Positions 1 through 7,140 of a DNA stretch of 13,064 bases are shown piece by piece; position 1 is the first letter of the stretch; every line of letters begins with the position of its first letter. The notes beneath the pieces are model-generated. The model did not search any database, was not told where the DNA came from, and worked only from the letters and a program-made list of their open reading frames with translations. The position numbers and the translations under genes are program-made. Source of the stretch: Chryseobacterium gleum (GTDB lineage: Bacteria; Bacteroidota; Bacteroidia; Flavobacteriales_D; Crocinitomicaceae); assembly GCA_945877045.1 (NCBI GenBank), contig CAMCQW010000029.1, positions 1 to 13,064 on the forward strand, written 5' to 3'.

Positions 1-1326
1 AATTGGACGAGTAACACGGGTGTTGGGATGATTTCAAAGGGTACGCCTCTAGCAAATGGAACTCGATTATGGGAAACTCTTGTTTCAAGTGATCCATATC
101 CTAGCGCTAGTCCGACGGGTGACCATGGATTTTCTGGTGTTTCCATCGATCCATCTGGTGATTTTTTGTTCGTTAGTAGCGGTGCACGTACACATCTGGG
201 TGAAATGAATGACAATAATGGGGCTTGGCCCAATTGTCGAGAAACCCCAATGACTTGCCGCATGTTTAGATTTCCTATTTCTTCCTTACCCATTCATTTG
301 ATTAATGATTCATTGTGGTTGGAAAATAGTGGTTTTATTTACGCTACCGGGACAAGGAATGCATATGATTTTGCTTGGGATGGCAATGATTCGCTTTTTT
401 CGATTGATAATTCTGGGGAGCGCGATGATCCTGAAGAATTGAATTGGATTCGGCAAGGAAAAAACTATGGTTTTCCATGGAATATGGGCGGAAACATTAA
501 CCCCTTAATTAATTCTCCTTATAATTATTTAAATGATCCTTTGGTGAATCCGAATTGTGGGGGAGTGGCGGCAGGTTGGTTTTTGGATGACCCTACGTTT
601 CCTGCCTTACCTTCGAATGTTACATTTATGGATCCAGTGAGGAATTATGGCGTTTCTGCTGATTATTACCGGGATGCTACCACAGGAATGGTAATGAAAG
701 CAAGCGAGGAAGGAACGTATGTTTCTACATTTACGCCACATGCATCTCCTTTGGGATTGGTTTTCGATAAAGACAGCCTACTGGCAAGTCCTTTTAGAGG
801 TGATGGTTTTGTTTTAAGTTTTATGCCTGGGGGTGATAGTACCGGTTTTTCACCTATTTCACCGTGGGGAATTCCTTGTCCTTTTGTAGACCCATCGCGT
901 GAATTAAGGCAACTTAAGCTGGTTTATGATGCCGGTATTGATAATTATAAAATGACAACATCGGATTTAGTAAGTGGCTTTTATTTACCTGTGGACGCTG
1001 TGCTAGTGGGAAATGAATTATTCGTCATTGAACGTGGCGGAGATTTGTGGAAAGTTACCTTCCCCTTGTATGAAGAAGAGGATAATGAGCTTCTTATTTA
1101 TCCGAATCCCTCTGATAGTTATGCTTTCATTACGTTTAATAATGATGCGAAAGAATTGGTGGAATTGTCGATAGTTGATTTTTCAGGTAAAAAAGTTGTT
1201 CATGTTGTTGAACAGGGAGTGAGTCAATTTTCCATTAAAACCAATCAATTGGCTTGCGGAATCTATATTTGCTCTTTGAAAATTGGTAGCGCTGATGCTA
1301 TTAATGCTAATTTATTAGTGAAATAA
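1..1326 (+). CDS. Secreted glucose/sorbosone dehydrogenase-like protein with T9SS sorting domain (5' partial)
   Basis: The frame is open from base 1, so the true start and signal peptide lie outside the window; the ATG at 28 is internal. The body resembles the PQQ-dependent glucose/sorbosone dehydrogenase beta-propeller family: GTRNAYDFAWD (about 355-387) matches the family's GxRNPxxFAxD blade, then a DDPEELNWIRQGKNYGFPW stretch ending at base 480, and PHASPLGLVF near 735-764 followed by an RGDGFVLSF-like strand. The last ~78 residues (from about 1090) begin IYPNPSD and end GIYICSLK...LVK, the hallmark of a type A T9SS C-terminal sorting domain, so the protein is probably carried across the outer membrane and attached to the surface or released. 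Soluble family members oxidise sugars or aldoses with PQQ; cofactor and substrate here are not shown by the sequence. Family and sorting domain are fairly sure, enzyme activity is inference. Confidence 0.85.
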   Translation, partial: NWTSNTGVGMISKGTPLANGTRLWETLVSSDPYPSASPTGDHGFSGVSIDPSGDFLFVSSGARTHLGEMNDNNGAWPNCRETPMTCRMFRFPISSLPIHLINDSLWLENSGFIYATGTRNAYDFAWDGNDSLFSIDNSGERDDPEELNWIRQGKNYGFPWNMGGNINPLINSPYNYLNDPLVNPNCGGVAAGWFLDDPTFPALPSNVTFMDPVRNYGVSADYYRDATTGMVMKASEEGTYVSTFTPHASPLGLVFDKDSLLASPFRGDGFVLSFMPGGDSTGFSPISPWGIPCPFVDPSRELRQLKLVYDAGIDNYKMTTSDLVSGFYLPVDAVLVGNELFVIERGGDLWKVTFPLYEEEDNELLIYPNPSDSYAFITFNNDAKELVELSIVDFSGKKVVHVVEQGVSQFSIKTNQLACGIYICSLKIGSADAINANLLVK

Positions 1327-1328
1327 TT

Positions 1329-2327
1329 ATGATGAAAAACAAGGGTATATTTTTTGGTTTTATTTTTTTATTTGGAGCTTTATTCTCTAGTTGTAATTAT
1401 GTTAAGACGGCACCTTTAGAGGTAGCTCGTAATGAGAATGTTACAACGGAACAGGTTTACCCCGCCATAAAAGATAGTGTTGTTATTTCGGAGGAACGTG
1501 CTGTTGCATCACCAAATATGGAGATTCCAGCAACGGAAAATGAAAAGTTAATTGTTCACCACACTGCATACAGTCTTTTATATAGTGAGGAACATGAGCA
1601 AGCGATTTGGATCGCATATGAGTTAACAAGCGAGGAAACAGATCGTAAGTTTGAACGCTCAGATAAATTCTTGGTCGATGGCGCTATCAAAACAGGGTCG
1701 GCTAATGATGGTGATTACAAAGGGTCTGGGTATGATCGTGGGCATTTAGCACCGGCCGCCGATATGTCGTGGACCAACCAAACCATGCTGGAATCCTTTT
1801 ATTATAGTAATATGAGTCCTCAAGATCCAAGTTTTAACAGGGGGATTTGGAAAAAATTGGAGGAGTTAGTTAGAACTTGGGCAAGGGAAAATAAATCTTT
1901 GTATGTCGTTACTGGGCCCATATTAAGTAGTAATTTACCTAGTATTGGTTCTAATAAGGTTTCAATTCCAGCATATTATTACAAAGTTTTATTAGACTAT
2001 AGTCAACCAGACTTTAAAGCCATTGGTTTTATAATCCCTAATCAAGGGTCGAAGGCTGATTTAAGTAGTTTTGCGGTTTCGATCGATAAAGTGGAGCAGT
2101 TAACTGGCTTGAACTTTTTTCCTAATCTACAGGACAAGCAAGAAAATGCATTGGAAAGTTCAGTATGTACTCCTTGTTGGACATGGAAAGCATCTAATTC
2201 CTCCAATAGCAATAATAATTCGTCAAATACAATTGTATCGGTTCAATGCAAAGGAATTACACAAAAAGGGGCACGGTGCAAGCGAATGACCTTAGATCCC
2301 AGTGGATTTTGTTACCAGCACCATTAA
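1329..2327 (+). CDS. Lipoprotein DNA/RNA non-specific endonuclease (NUC1/EndoG family) with Cys/His-rich tail
   Basis: The N-terminus is a hydrophobic signal (residues 6-19) ending FSSC with Cys22, a plausible lipobox, so the mature protein is probably a membrane-anchored periplasmic or surface lipoprotein. The ββα-metal nuclease core is clear: DRGHLAPAADM with DRGH at 136-139 (His139 the general base), then SNMSPQ (160-165) and an FNRGIWKKLE segment whose Asn170 and Glu178 have the eight-residue spacing of the metal-site Asn and the Glu of Serratia nuclease. The family cleaves DNA and RNA without sequence preference. After a Ser/Asn-rich linker (about 288-302) the tail holds Cys307, Cys317, Cys328 and His331, which looks like a small zinc-binding unit found in some Bacteroidota proteins. 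It starts two bases after the upstream stop, so the two are likely co-transcribed; ATGs at 1329 and 1332 are adjacent and either could be used. Scavenging of extracellular nucleic acid is an inference. Confidence 0.9.
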   Translation: MMKNKGIFFGFIFLFGALFSSCNYVKTAPLEVARNENVTTEQVYPAIKDSVVISEERAVASPNMEIPATENEKLIVHHTAYSLLYSEEHEQAIWIAYELTSEETDRKFERSDKFLVDGAIKTGSANDGDYKGSGYDRGHLAPAADMSWTNQTMLESFYYSNMSPQDPSFNRGIWKKLEELVRTWARENKSLYVVTGPILSSNLPSIGSNKVSIPAYYYKVLLDYSQPDFKAIGFIIPNQGSKADLSSFAVSIDKVEQLTGLNFFPNLQDKQENALESSVCTPCWTWKASNSSNSNNNSSNTIVSVQCKGITQKGARCKRMTLDPSGFCYQHH

Positions 2328-2391
2328 TTTAAGTTTATTATTAATCTTATAGTGCCAATTTGATAAAGATAACTTATTGTTGATGTTATAG

Positions 2392-2419
2392 TTGACTGGT
2401 TCAATTAAATGTATTTTAG
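2392..2419 (+). promoter_or_regulatory. Possible Bacteroidota-type promoter ahead of the 64-codon ORF
   Basis: TTG (2392-2394) is followed after 17 bases by TATTTTAG (2412-2419), one mismatch from the Bacteroidota -7 element TAnnTTTG; the usual spacing is nearer 19. It lies in the 163-base gap after the nuclease gene and would give a leader of about 65 bases before the ATG at 2491. The rest of this gap shows no convincing terminator, RNA gene or repeat. In such AT-rich sequence a match like this can arise by chance. Confidence 0.28.
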
Positions 2420-2490
2420 CGCTTAACTACGAAAATTGAAACCTTGCGGAAATACCTAGCGTATTACTTCACAGTTTTAAAATAGTAACT

Positions 2491-2685
2491 ATGACAACCT
2501 ATATGCAATCATTAAGAACAAAGACTATTCATCAAGCAAGAATTAAGTTATCAAAGCACCGTGATTTAGGTGAGCAATCTAGCTTAAATATTTTTCAGGT
2601 AGCAGATTTAATGGATAGGATTCAAAACGCAAGTAAGAAGGCAGAGGAAAATAATTCTGTTTTCTTTTCAATTGGTATGAATTAA
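2491..2685 (+). CDS. Small hypothetical protein (64 aa)
   Basis: A 64-codon frame with ATG at 2491 (second ATG at 2503) and TAA at 2683-2685. I do not recognise the product. It is charged and soluble, begins with a basic stretch (SLRTKTIHQARIKLSKHR) and its second half is predicted-helix-like and mixed charge (residues 34-54, including VADLMDRIQNASKKAEE); there is no signal peptide, membrane segment or Cys. Support for a real gene is its position: it fills the otherwise empty strand, has a possible promoter upstream, and stops exactly at the convergent end of mnmA, sharing four bases with it. Against it are its shortness and the lack of a recognisable family. I treat it as plausible but unproven. 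Confidence 0.45.
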   Translation: MTTYMQSLRTKTIHQARIKLSKHRDLGEQSSLNIFQVADLMDRIQNASKKAEENNSVFFSIGMN

Positions 2686-3860
2686 GCGCTTATTACTCCT
2701 GAGCCTACTAATTCTTCTCCAAGATACCAAGCAGCAAATTGTCCTGGTGTAATTCCTTTTTGTTTTTTATCAAACAATATATATAATTCGCCTTCTAATT
2801 TAATCAACTTCGCTTCTTGTAACGCTTGTCTATAACGGATTCTTACCTGGCAACGTAATTCAGTATTATTACTTATTAAATCATTGTTAATTAACCAATT
2901 AATACTTTTTGACTCAAGTTTTAGTGCGTATCTATTTAGGCCAAGGTGCACCGCTGATTGACCTGTGTAAATAATATTTTCTTTCGTATCAAGACCAATT
3001 ATAAAACTAGGCATTGGTTTTCCTCCAATATTAAGTCCTTTCCGTTGACCAATGGTGTAAAATTGAGCGCCCTGATGTTGTCCAACCACCTCGCCCATCG
3101 TTGAATTATACGTAAAAGGGGTGGATAATTCGACCACATTTGCAGCATTCACGGGAATTTCATCATATGCGAGGAATGGAGGTAAATTTTCTGGTATTTC
3201 TATGATTTGTCCCGTTTTCGCCTTCAATTTTTGTTGTAGAAATAAGGGTAAACTTATTTTTCCAACAAAACATAGTCCTTGGGAATCTTTCTTTTCAGCG
3301 GTAACAAGTGCTAATTTCTTAGCAATTTCCCGGACTTCTCTTTTTTCTAAATCACCAATAGCGAATAAGGCTTTAGAAAGTTGGTATTGCGTAATTTGGC
3401 ACAGAAAATAAGATTGATCCTTTGTTTTATCGATGCCTGCTAATAAGGAAAAGGTACCATCGTGATTTTCGGCTTTACGACAATAATGACCAGTTGCTAC
3501 GTAATCAGCGCCAAGTTGTAAGGCGGTTTCTAGGAACACGTCGAATTTTATTTCACGGTTGCACAACACATCCGGATTTGGGGTTCGTCCTCGTTGATAT
3601 TCATCGAACATATAGTCAACAATCCGGGTTTTGTATGCCTCGCTCAAATCTATAACTTGAAAAGGTATACCAAGATGTTGAGCAACCAATAAGGCATCAT
3701 TTGAATCTTCAATCCATGGACATTCATTAGAAATGGTCACGCTCTCATCGTGCCAATTTCGCATGTAAATTCCTATTACTTCGTATCCTTGTTGAATTAA
3801 AAGATAGGCTGCTACACTTGAATCGACACCACCAGAAAGACCAACTACAACGCGTTTCAT
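2682..3860 (-). CDS. mnmA: tRNA-specific 2-thiouridylase MnmA
   Basis: MnmA transfers sulfur to C2 of the wobble uridine U34 in tRNA-Lys, -Glu and -Gln, using ATP to adenylate the base. The PP-loop ATP site SGGVDSS is at residues 9-15. The two catalytic cysteines are present: Cys100 in TPNPDVLCNREIKF and Cys197 in KDSQGLCFVGKI. ATGHY (122-126), KDQSYFL (147-153), the FYTIGQRKGLNIGG loop (267-280) and the RYRQ (342-345) and TPGQ (371-374) C-terminal motifs are all in place. At 392 residues it is longer than the roughly 370 of E. coli MnmA; the extra length lies mostly between about 222 and 256, before HQGAQFYTIGQRKG, a position where I recall Bacteroidota homologues carrying extra residues. 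It is the last gene of the minus-strand array, 44 bases downstream of yqaE. A TTACTTTG at 3875-3882 (-) might act as its own -7 element, with no convincing -33 partner. Confidence 0.97.
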   Translation of the reverse strand: MKRVVVGLSGGVDSSVAAYLLIQQGYEVIGIYMRNWHDESVTISNECPWIEDSNDALLVAQHLGIPFQVIDLSEAYKTRIVDYMFDEYQRGRTPNPDVLCNREIKFDVFLETALQLGADYVATGHYCRKAENHDGTFSLLAGIDKTKDQSYFLCQITQYQLSKALFAIGDLEKREVREIAKKLALVTAEKKDSQGLCFVGKISLPLFLQQKLKAKTGQIIEIPENLPPFLAYDEIPVNAANVVELSTPFTYNSTMGEVVGQHQGAQFYTIGQRKGLNIGGKPMPSFIIGLDTKENIIYTGQSAVHLGLNRYALKLESKSINWLINNDLISNNTELRCQVRIRYRQALQEAKLIKLEGELYILFDKKQKGITPGQFAAWYLGEELVGSGVISA

Positions 3861-3904
3861 TCGGTAAAATTAAACAAAGTAAATAGCTTAAGGCTGATGA
3901 AAAT

Positions 3905-4060
3905 CTATTTTTTACTATTTATAATTATCATGGCAGCAATCACTCCTGGGATCCAGCCGGCACATGTTAATAGAAAAACAATAAGTATTGATCCACAGCC
4001 TTTATCCATAACAGCTAATGGTGGAAAGATTATGCACAATAATACTTGAAGACAAGACAT
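3905..4060 (-). CDS. yqaE: YqaE/Pmp3 family small membrane protein (51 aa)
   Basis: Translating the gap between the FAD dehydrogenase and mnmA on the minus strand gives a 51-residue protein, ATG at 4058-4060 and TAG at 3905-3907. It begins MSCLQVLLCIIFPPLAV and has two hydrophobic segments (about 4-18 and 25-47) separated by MDKGCGS, with LLTCAGWIPGVIAA in the second. The PPLAV...G...LLT..GWIPGVI.A layout is the signature of the UPF0057/Pmp3/YqaE proteolipid family, whose usual length is about 50-55 residues; the common IHA after PG is VIAA here. Members are small inner-membrane proteins linked in yeast and plants to membrane potential and salt or cold stress; the bacterial role is poorly defined. 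Four cysteines (3, 9, 22, 33) are notable for its size. It sits 33 bases after the dehydrogenase stop and 44 before mnmA, with an A8 tract just upstream of the start. Confidence 0.9.
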   Translation of the reverse strand: MSCLQVLLCIIFPPLAVMDKGCGSILIVFLLTCAGWIPGVIAAMIIINSKK

Positions 4061-4093
4061 AGTTGTTTTTTTTGCTAAAATACAATTTTAATT

Positions 4094-5641
4094 TTAGTCT
4101 GCTAATGAAAAGGGAATTACTTCTATACATCTCATTCCATCAATTGCAGCAGATACAATTCCTCCAGCATATCCTGCACCTTCAGCACAGGGATAAATTC
4201 CTTCTATTTCAAGGTGCTGCATAGTTATTGGATCTCTAGGAATGAGAATAGGCGAGGATGTTCGAGATTCAGGAGCATGAATTACTGCTTCATTTGTTAT
4301 GAAGCCCGGCATTTTTTTCTCAAATTCTATACACGCCTTTCGGATTCTTTCGATGACAAATTGAGGGAATACTGAATCCATTTCTACACTTGTTACGCCA
4401 ATGAAATAGGATGTTTTTGGAAAAAATTCTGATTTTTTTCTATCTACGAAATCCGCTAAACATTGAGCCGGCACTTTTTGATTTTTACCAGCAAGTTCCC
4501 AACATTTTTTTTCAATTGATTTTTGAAAATCTAAGCAAACAAATGGATCGGTTTTATAATCTTTAAAGTCTGAAGGATCGATGCTAACCACGAGACCGGA
4601 GTTTGCGTAGGGATTATTTCTTTTACTGGGCGACCAACCATTGGTAACAACTTCTTCTTCGCTTGTTGCGCAAGGCGCAATAATTCCTCCAGGACACATA
4701 CAGAAAGAATATACACCTTTTCCATCAATTTGAGTGACTAAACTGTAAGAGGCAGGGGGAAGATATTGGTCACTTAAACGATTGTGGTATTGTAATTTAT
4801 CAATAAAAGATTGCTGATGCTCAATTCTAACACCCAAAGCAAAGGGCTTTGATTCTATTCGAATTTGTCTTTTATGCAATAATGAAAAGATATCCCTTGC
4901 TGAGTGGCCAGTAGCAAGAATCATATTTTTTGTATCCAACCAATGTTCATTATTAATTTGAATGGATCTTAGCTTCTTCCTTTCATGCTTTATATCCGTT
5001 AATTTGCTGTTAAAGTGAACCTCACCGCCGCATTCAATAATTTTTTCGCGAATTACCTCAATAATTTGTGGAAGTTTATTGGTCCCAATATGAGGATGCG
5101 CATCAACAAGAATGGCATCATCCGCTCCAAAATGAACCAATATTTGCAAGACTCTTTCGACATCACCACGTTTTTTAGAACGCGTATATAATTTCCCGTC
5201 TGAATACGTTCCAGCGCCACCTTCACCAAAACAGTAGTTTGATTCAGGATTTAATATACCTTCTTTGTTGAGTAGCGCTAAATCAAATCTTCTGGCGCGA
5301 ACATCTTTCCCCCGTTCATAAATAATTGGTTTTAGATTAAGTTCTAAGCAACGTAATGCAGCAAATAGTCCAGCAGGGCCAGCTCCAATTATGATGACAG
5401 GTTTGGCATTAGCGACAGATAAAAAATCAAACGATTGCAAGTGGGAGGGAAGTTCACTTGCAGAAACATCGAATGTGCAATTAATCTTAATATTTCGACC
5501 TCTTGCATCGATGCTTTTTTTCTTCCAACGGAAATAAATCTTCTTAGGGTGATGAATTCCTGAATTTTCGCGTAAAGTATTTTCAATAAATTGATTGTCT
5601 TGGCCTTGTTCAGGTGAACATTGAAAAGAGATTGTCTCCAT
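4094..5641 (-). CDS. FAD-dependent dehydrogenase/oxidoreductase (COG2509-like)
   Basis: A flavoprotein of the uncharacterised FAD-dependent dehydrogenase group. After an N-terminal region of about 80 residues, the Rossmann FAD-binding loop is IIIGAGPAGLFAAL (GAGPAG at 86-91) with an acidic strand end, IIYERGKDVRARR, typical of binding the FAD ribose. The diagnostic block CFGEGGAGTYSDGKLYTR is at 137-154, HPHIGTNKLP at 182-191, a second nucleotide-type motif LATGHSARD at 242-250, FCMCPGG in the middle, and AEGAGYAGGIVSAAIDG at 486-502 closes the FAD site. The 515-residue length fits the family. Substrate and physiological role are unknown; it is probably cytoplasmic. Its ATG overlaps the porT-like stop by one base (TAATG), implying translational coupling. 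No signal peptide is seen. Confidence 0.9.
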   Translation of the reverse strand: METISFQCSPEQGQDNQFIENTLRENSGIHHPKKIYFRWKKKSIDARGRNIKINCTFDVSASELPSHLQSFDFLSVANAKPVIIIGAGPAGLFAALRCLELNLKPIIYERGKDVRARRFDLALLNKEGILNPESNYCFGEGGAGTYSDGKLYTRSKKRGDVERVLQILVHFGADDAILVDAHPHIGTNKLPQIIEVIREKIIECGGEVHFNSKLTDIKHERKKLRSIQINNEHWLDTKNMILATGHSARDIFSLLHKRQIRIESKPFALGVRIEHQQSFIDKLQYHNRLSDQYLPPASYSLVTQIDGKGVYSFCMCPGGIIAPCATSEEEVVTNGWSPSKRNNPYANSGLVVSIDPSDFKDYKTDPFVCLDFQKSIEKKCWELAGKNQKVPAQCLADFVDRKKSEFFPKTSYFIGVTSVEMDSVFPQFVIERIRKACIEFEKKMPGFITNEAVIHAPESRTSSPILIPRDPITMQHLEIEGIYPCAEGAGYAGGIVSAAIDGMRCIEVIPFSLAD

Positions 5642-6354
5642 TATCCTTCAAAGATAAGTGACAGCGACCACACTTTATTGTATAGCTTATTGATAGGTTC
5701 GGCTATGTTCGTGTTGTCTTGAATAAAACTATTGATAAATCCATGAGAATATTTTATTTCAATGCCAAATTTGAAATAGGGAGCAAAAAACTCAATGCCA
5801 CCACCAATTTGCCCTTGAATATCATTCCGTTTAATTTTTATGTATGGATCAATATAATTTTGTGAAGCTTTTTCTTGAGATTGTAAATCAATTGAAAATT
5901 GTCCGCCAACCAAGGCATAAGCTGTGAAATTATTGTATCTCTTTGTCCTAAATTGTAGCATCAAGGGAAAGTCAAGATTAGTTGAGTTGACTCTTTCTTC
6001 GCCAATTTCATCAGTATTTAATAAGGTATCTTCAAAAGTATAGCGCAATAATTTCTCTTGAAAGGATAAGGTTGGAATAAAGCGTAACCGTAAAACCGGA
6101 GTTCCTAATTTCATAGTCGTTAATATACCTAGTTGTCCACCGGGCTGGGCATCATTTTCCAATAATTTCAAGCCATATTTCTCGTAGGCATTTACATCTT
6201 GATAAACGGTAAAGTCTGAGGAATTGAAGCCGAGCATAAATCCAAAGTGAAAGGTTCGCTTATCAAAATTTTTATAACGTTCTTGTTTAAATTTTTGGGC
6301 TTGGGAAGAAATTCCCATAACAAGAAAAATAAAAAGGATTAGAAATCGATTCAT
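5641..6354 (-). CDS. porT: PorT/SprT-like outer-membrane beta-barrel protein (T9SS)
   Basis: The sequence from ATG 6354 starts MNRFLILFIFLVMGISSQAQ, a clean signal peptide with cleavage likely after AQA or AQ. I prefer this ATG over an in-frame TTG at 6372, which only adds MRLINC in front of the signal. The mature ~218 residues have alternating hydrophobic/polar strands, many Gly and aromatic residues, and end in SLSLIFEG with a penultimate-strand pattern (IKYSHGFIN...KVWSLSLIFEG) typical of Bacteroidota eight-stranded barrels of the PorT family. PorT/SprT is needed for T9SS secretion and, in gliding species, for motility. The assignment rests on overall shape, size (237 residues) and the position directly after ubiE, a neighbourhood I recall for porT genes; a T9SS cargo protein encoded in this window is consistent. 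A generic outer-membrane barrel is the alternative. Stop and next start overlap as TAATG. Confidence 0.78.
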   Translation of the reverse strand: MNRFLILFIFLVMGISSQAQKFKQERYKNFDKRTFHFGFMLGFNSSDFTVYQDVNAYEKYGLKLLENDAQPGGQLGILTTMKLGTPVLRLRFIPTLSFQEKLLRYTFEDTLLNTDEIGEERVNSTNLDFPLMLQFRTKRYNNFTAYALVGGQFSIDLQSQEKASQNYIDPYIKIKRNDIQGQIGGGIEFFAPYFKFGIEIKYSHGFINSFIQDNTNIAEPINKLYNKVWSLSLIFEG

Positions 6355-6394
6355 GCAATTAATTAAACGCAAAGTTAACTTGAAAGTTGCAACT

Positions 6395-7126
6395 TTATTT
6401 TAATCCAGTATATATTGTTGCGATGCCACCACTTACGGTTTTTGATTGAATGTCCTTGTACCCAATTTTTAATAAGATATCTTCAAAATCCTTTCCTTCA
6501 GGGAATGCTGCTACGCTTTCGGGCAAATAAGTGTATGCTTTTGCATCTTTAGATAATTTTTTTCCGAAGAATGGAATTATATAGTTTGAGTAAAATCCAA
6601 ATACTTGTTTAATTGGAAACGCTTTGGGTTTAGAAAACTCAAGAATTATCGCTTTTCCACCTGGTTTTAAAACACGCAACATCTCCGCTAATCCCAGTTC
6701 TAGATTTTCAAAATTTCGAACTCCAAATCCAACGGTTAAGGCATCAAAGTAATTAGTTTCATACGGAATGTTTTCGGAGTCACCAAGCTGCATCTTAATG
6801 ATATTATTGAGTTTTCTTTTAATCATTTTTTGCTCACCAACAGCCAACATTCCGGCAGAAATATCTAATCCAACTACTTCTTTAGGGTTTAGTTTTAGCG
6901 CTGCAATGGCAAAATCACCTGTTCCAGTAGCAATATCAATTATTTTTTTTGGCTGAATAGAACGAAGTTGTTTGATTGCTTTCCGTCGCCATATTTTATC
7001 AATTCCCAAGGATAGAAAATGATTCAAGAAATCGTAACGAGCTGATATATTATCAAACATTTCAGCAACTTCTTCCTTTTTAGATTTGTTTGCTTGATTG
7101 TAAGGTTTTACTTCGATTTTTGACAT
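6395..7126 (-). CDS. ubiE: Demethylmenaquinone methyltransferase UbiE/MenG
   Basis: A class I SAM-dependent methyltransferase that adds the ring methyl group in the last step of menaquinone synthesis (ubiquinone synthesis is not expected in this phylum). The family's N-terminal block VAEMFDNISARYDFLNHFLSLGID (split here: VAEMFDNISARYD at 20-32) is clear, followed by W46RRKA. SAM motif I is IIDIATGTGDF (62-72), with VVGLDIS (84-90) forming the acidic strand and GDSENIPY (115-122) motif II. FGVRNFENLELGLAEMLRVL (from 134) and LKPGGKAIILEFSKP are the UbiE signature segments. Length 243 is normal. The start lies 14 bases after the kinase stop, and the next gene is porT-like, so it belongs to the minus-strand array. 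Confidence 0.97.
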   Translation of the reverse strand: MSKIEVKPYNQANKSKKEEVAEMFDNISARYDFLNHFLSLGIDKIWRRKAIKQLRSIQPKKIIDIATGTGDFAIAALKLNPKEVVGLDISAGMLAVGEQKMIKRKLNNIIKMQLGDSENIPYETNYFDALTVGFGVRNFENLELGLAEMLRVLKPGGKAIILEFSKPKAFPIKQVFGFYSNYIIPFFGKKLSKDAKAYTYLPESVAAFPEGKDFEDILLKIGYKDIQSKTVSGGIATIYTGLK

Positions 7127-7140
7127 ACTATTTTAACAAA

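Noticed and set aside
2328..2490. Possible riboswitch, small RNA or mobile-element remnant in the longest gene-free gap.
   Set aside because: No stable stem-loop, T-run, direct repeat or known motif is evident by eye; only a weak promoter-like element is seen.
3121..3655. Plus-strand ORFs of 77-96 codons within mnmA.
   Set aside because: They are antisense to highly conserved MnmA coding sequence and have no recognisable domain.
4066..4090. TATTTTAG (-) plus an A8 tract upstream of yqaE, resembling a -7 element; it shares the 10-mer GTATTTTAGC with 2411-2420.
   Set aside because: No TTG at a suitable distance, and the implied start site would leave almost no leader; AT-rich sequence gives such matches easily.
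6355..6372. Longer porT start at an in-frame TTG (6372).
   Set aside because: It adds MRLINC in front of a complete signal peptide and uses a rare start; ATG 6354 is the better choice.
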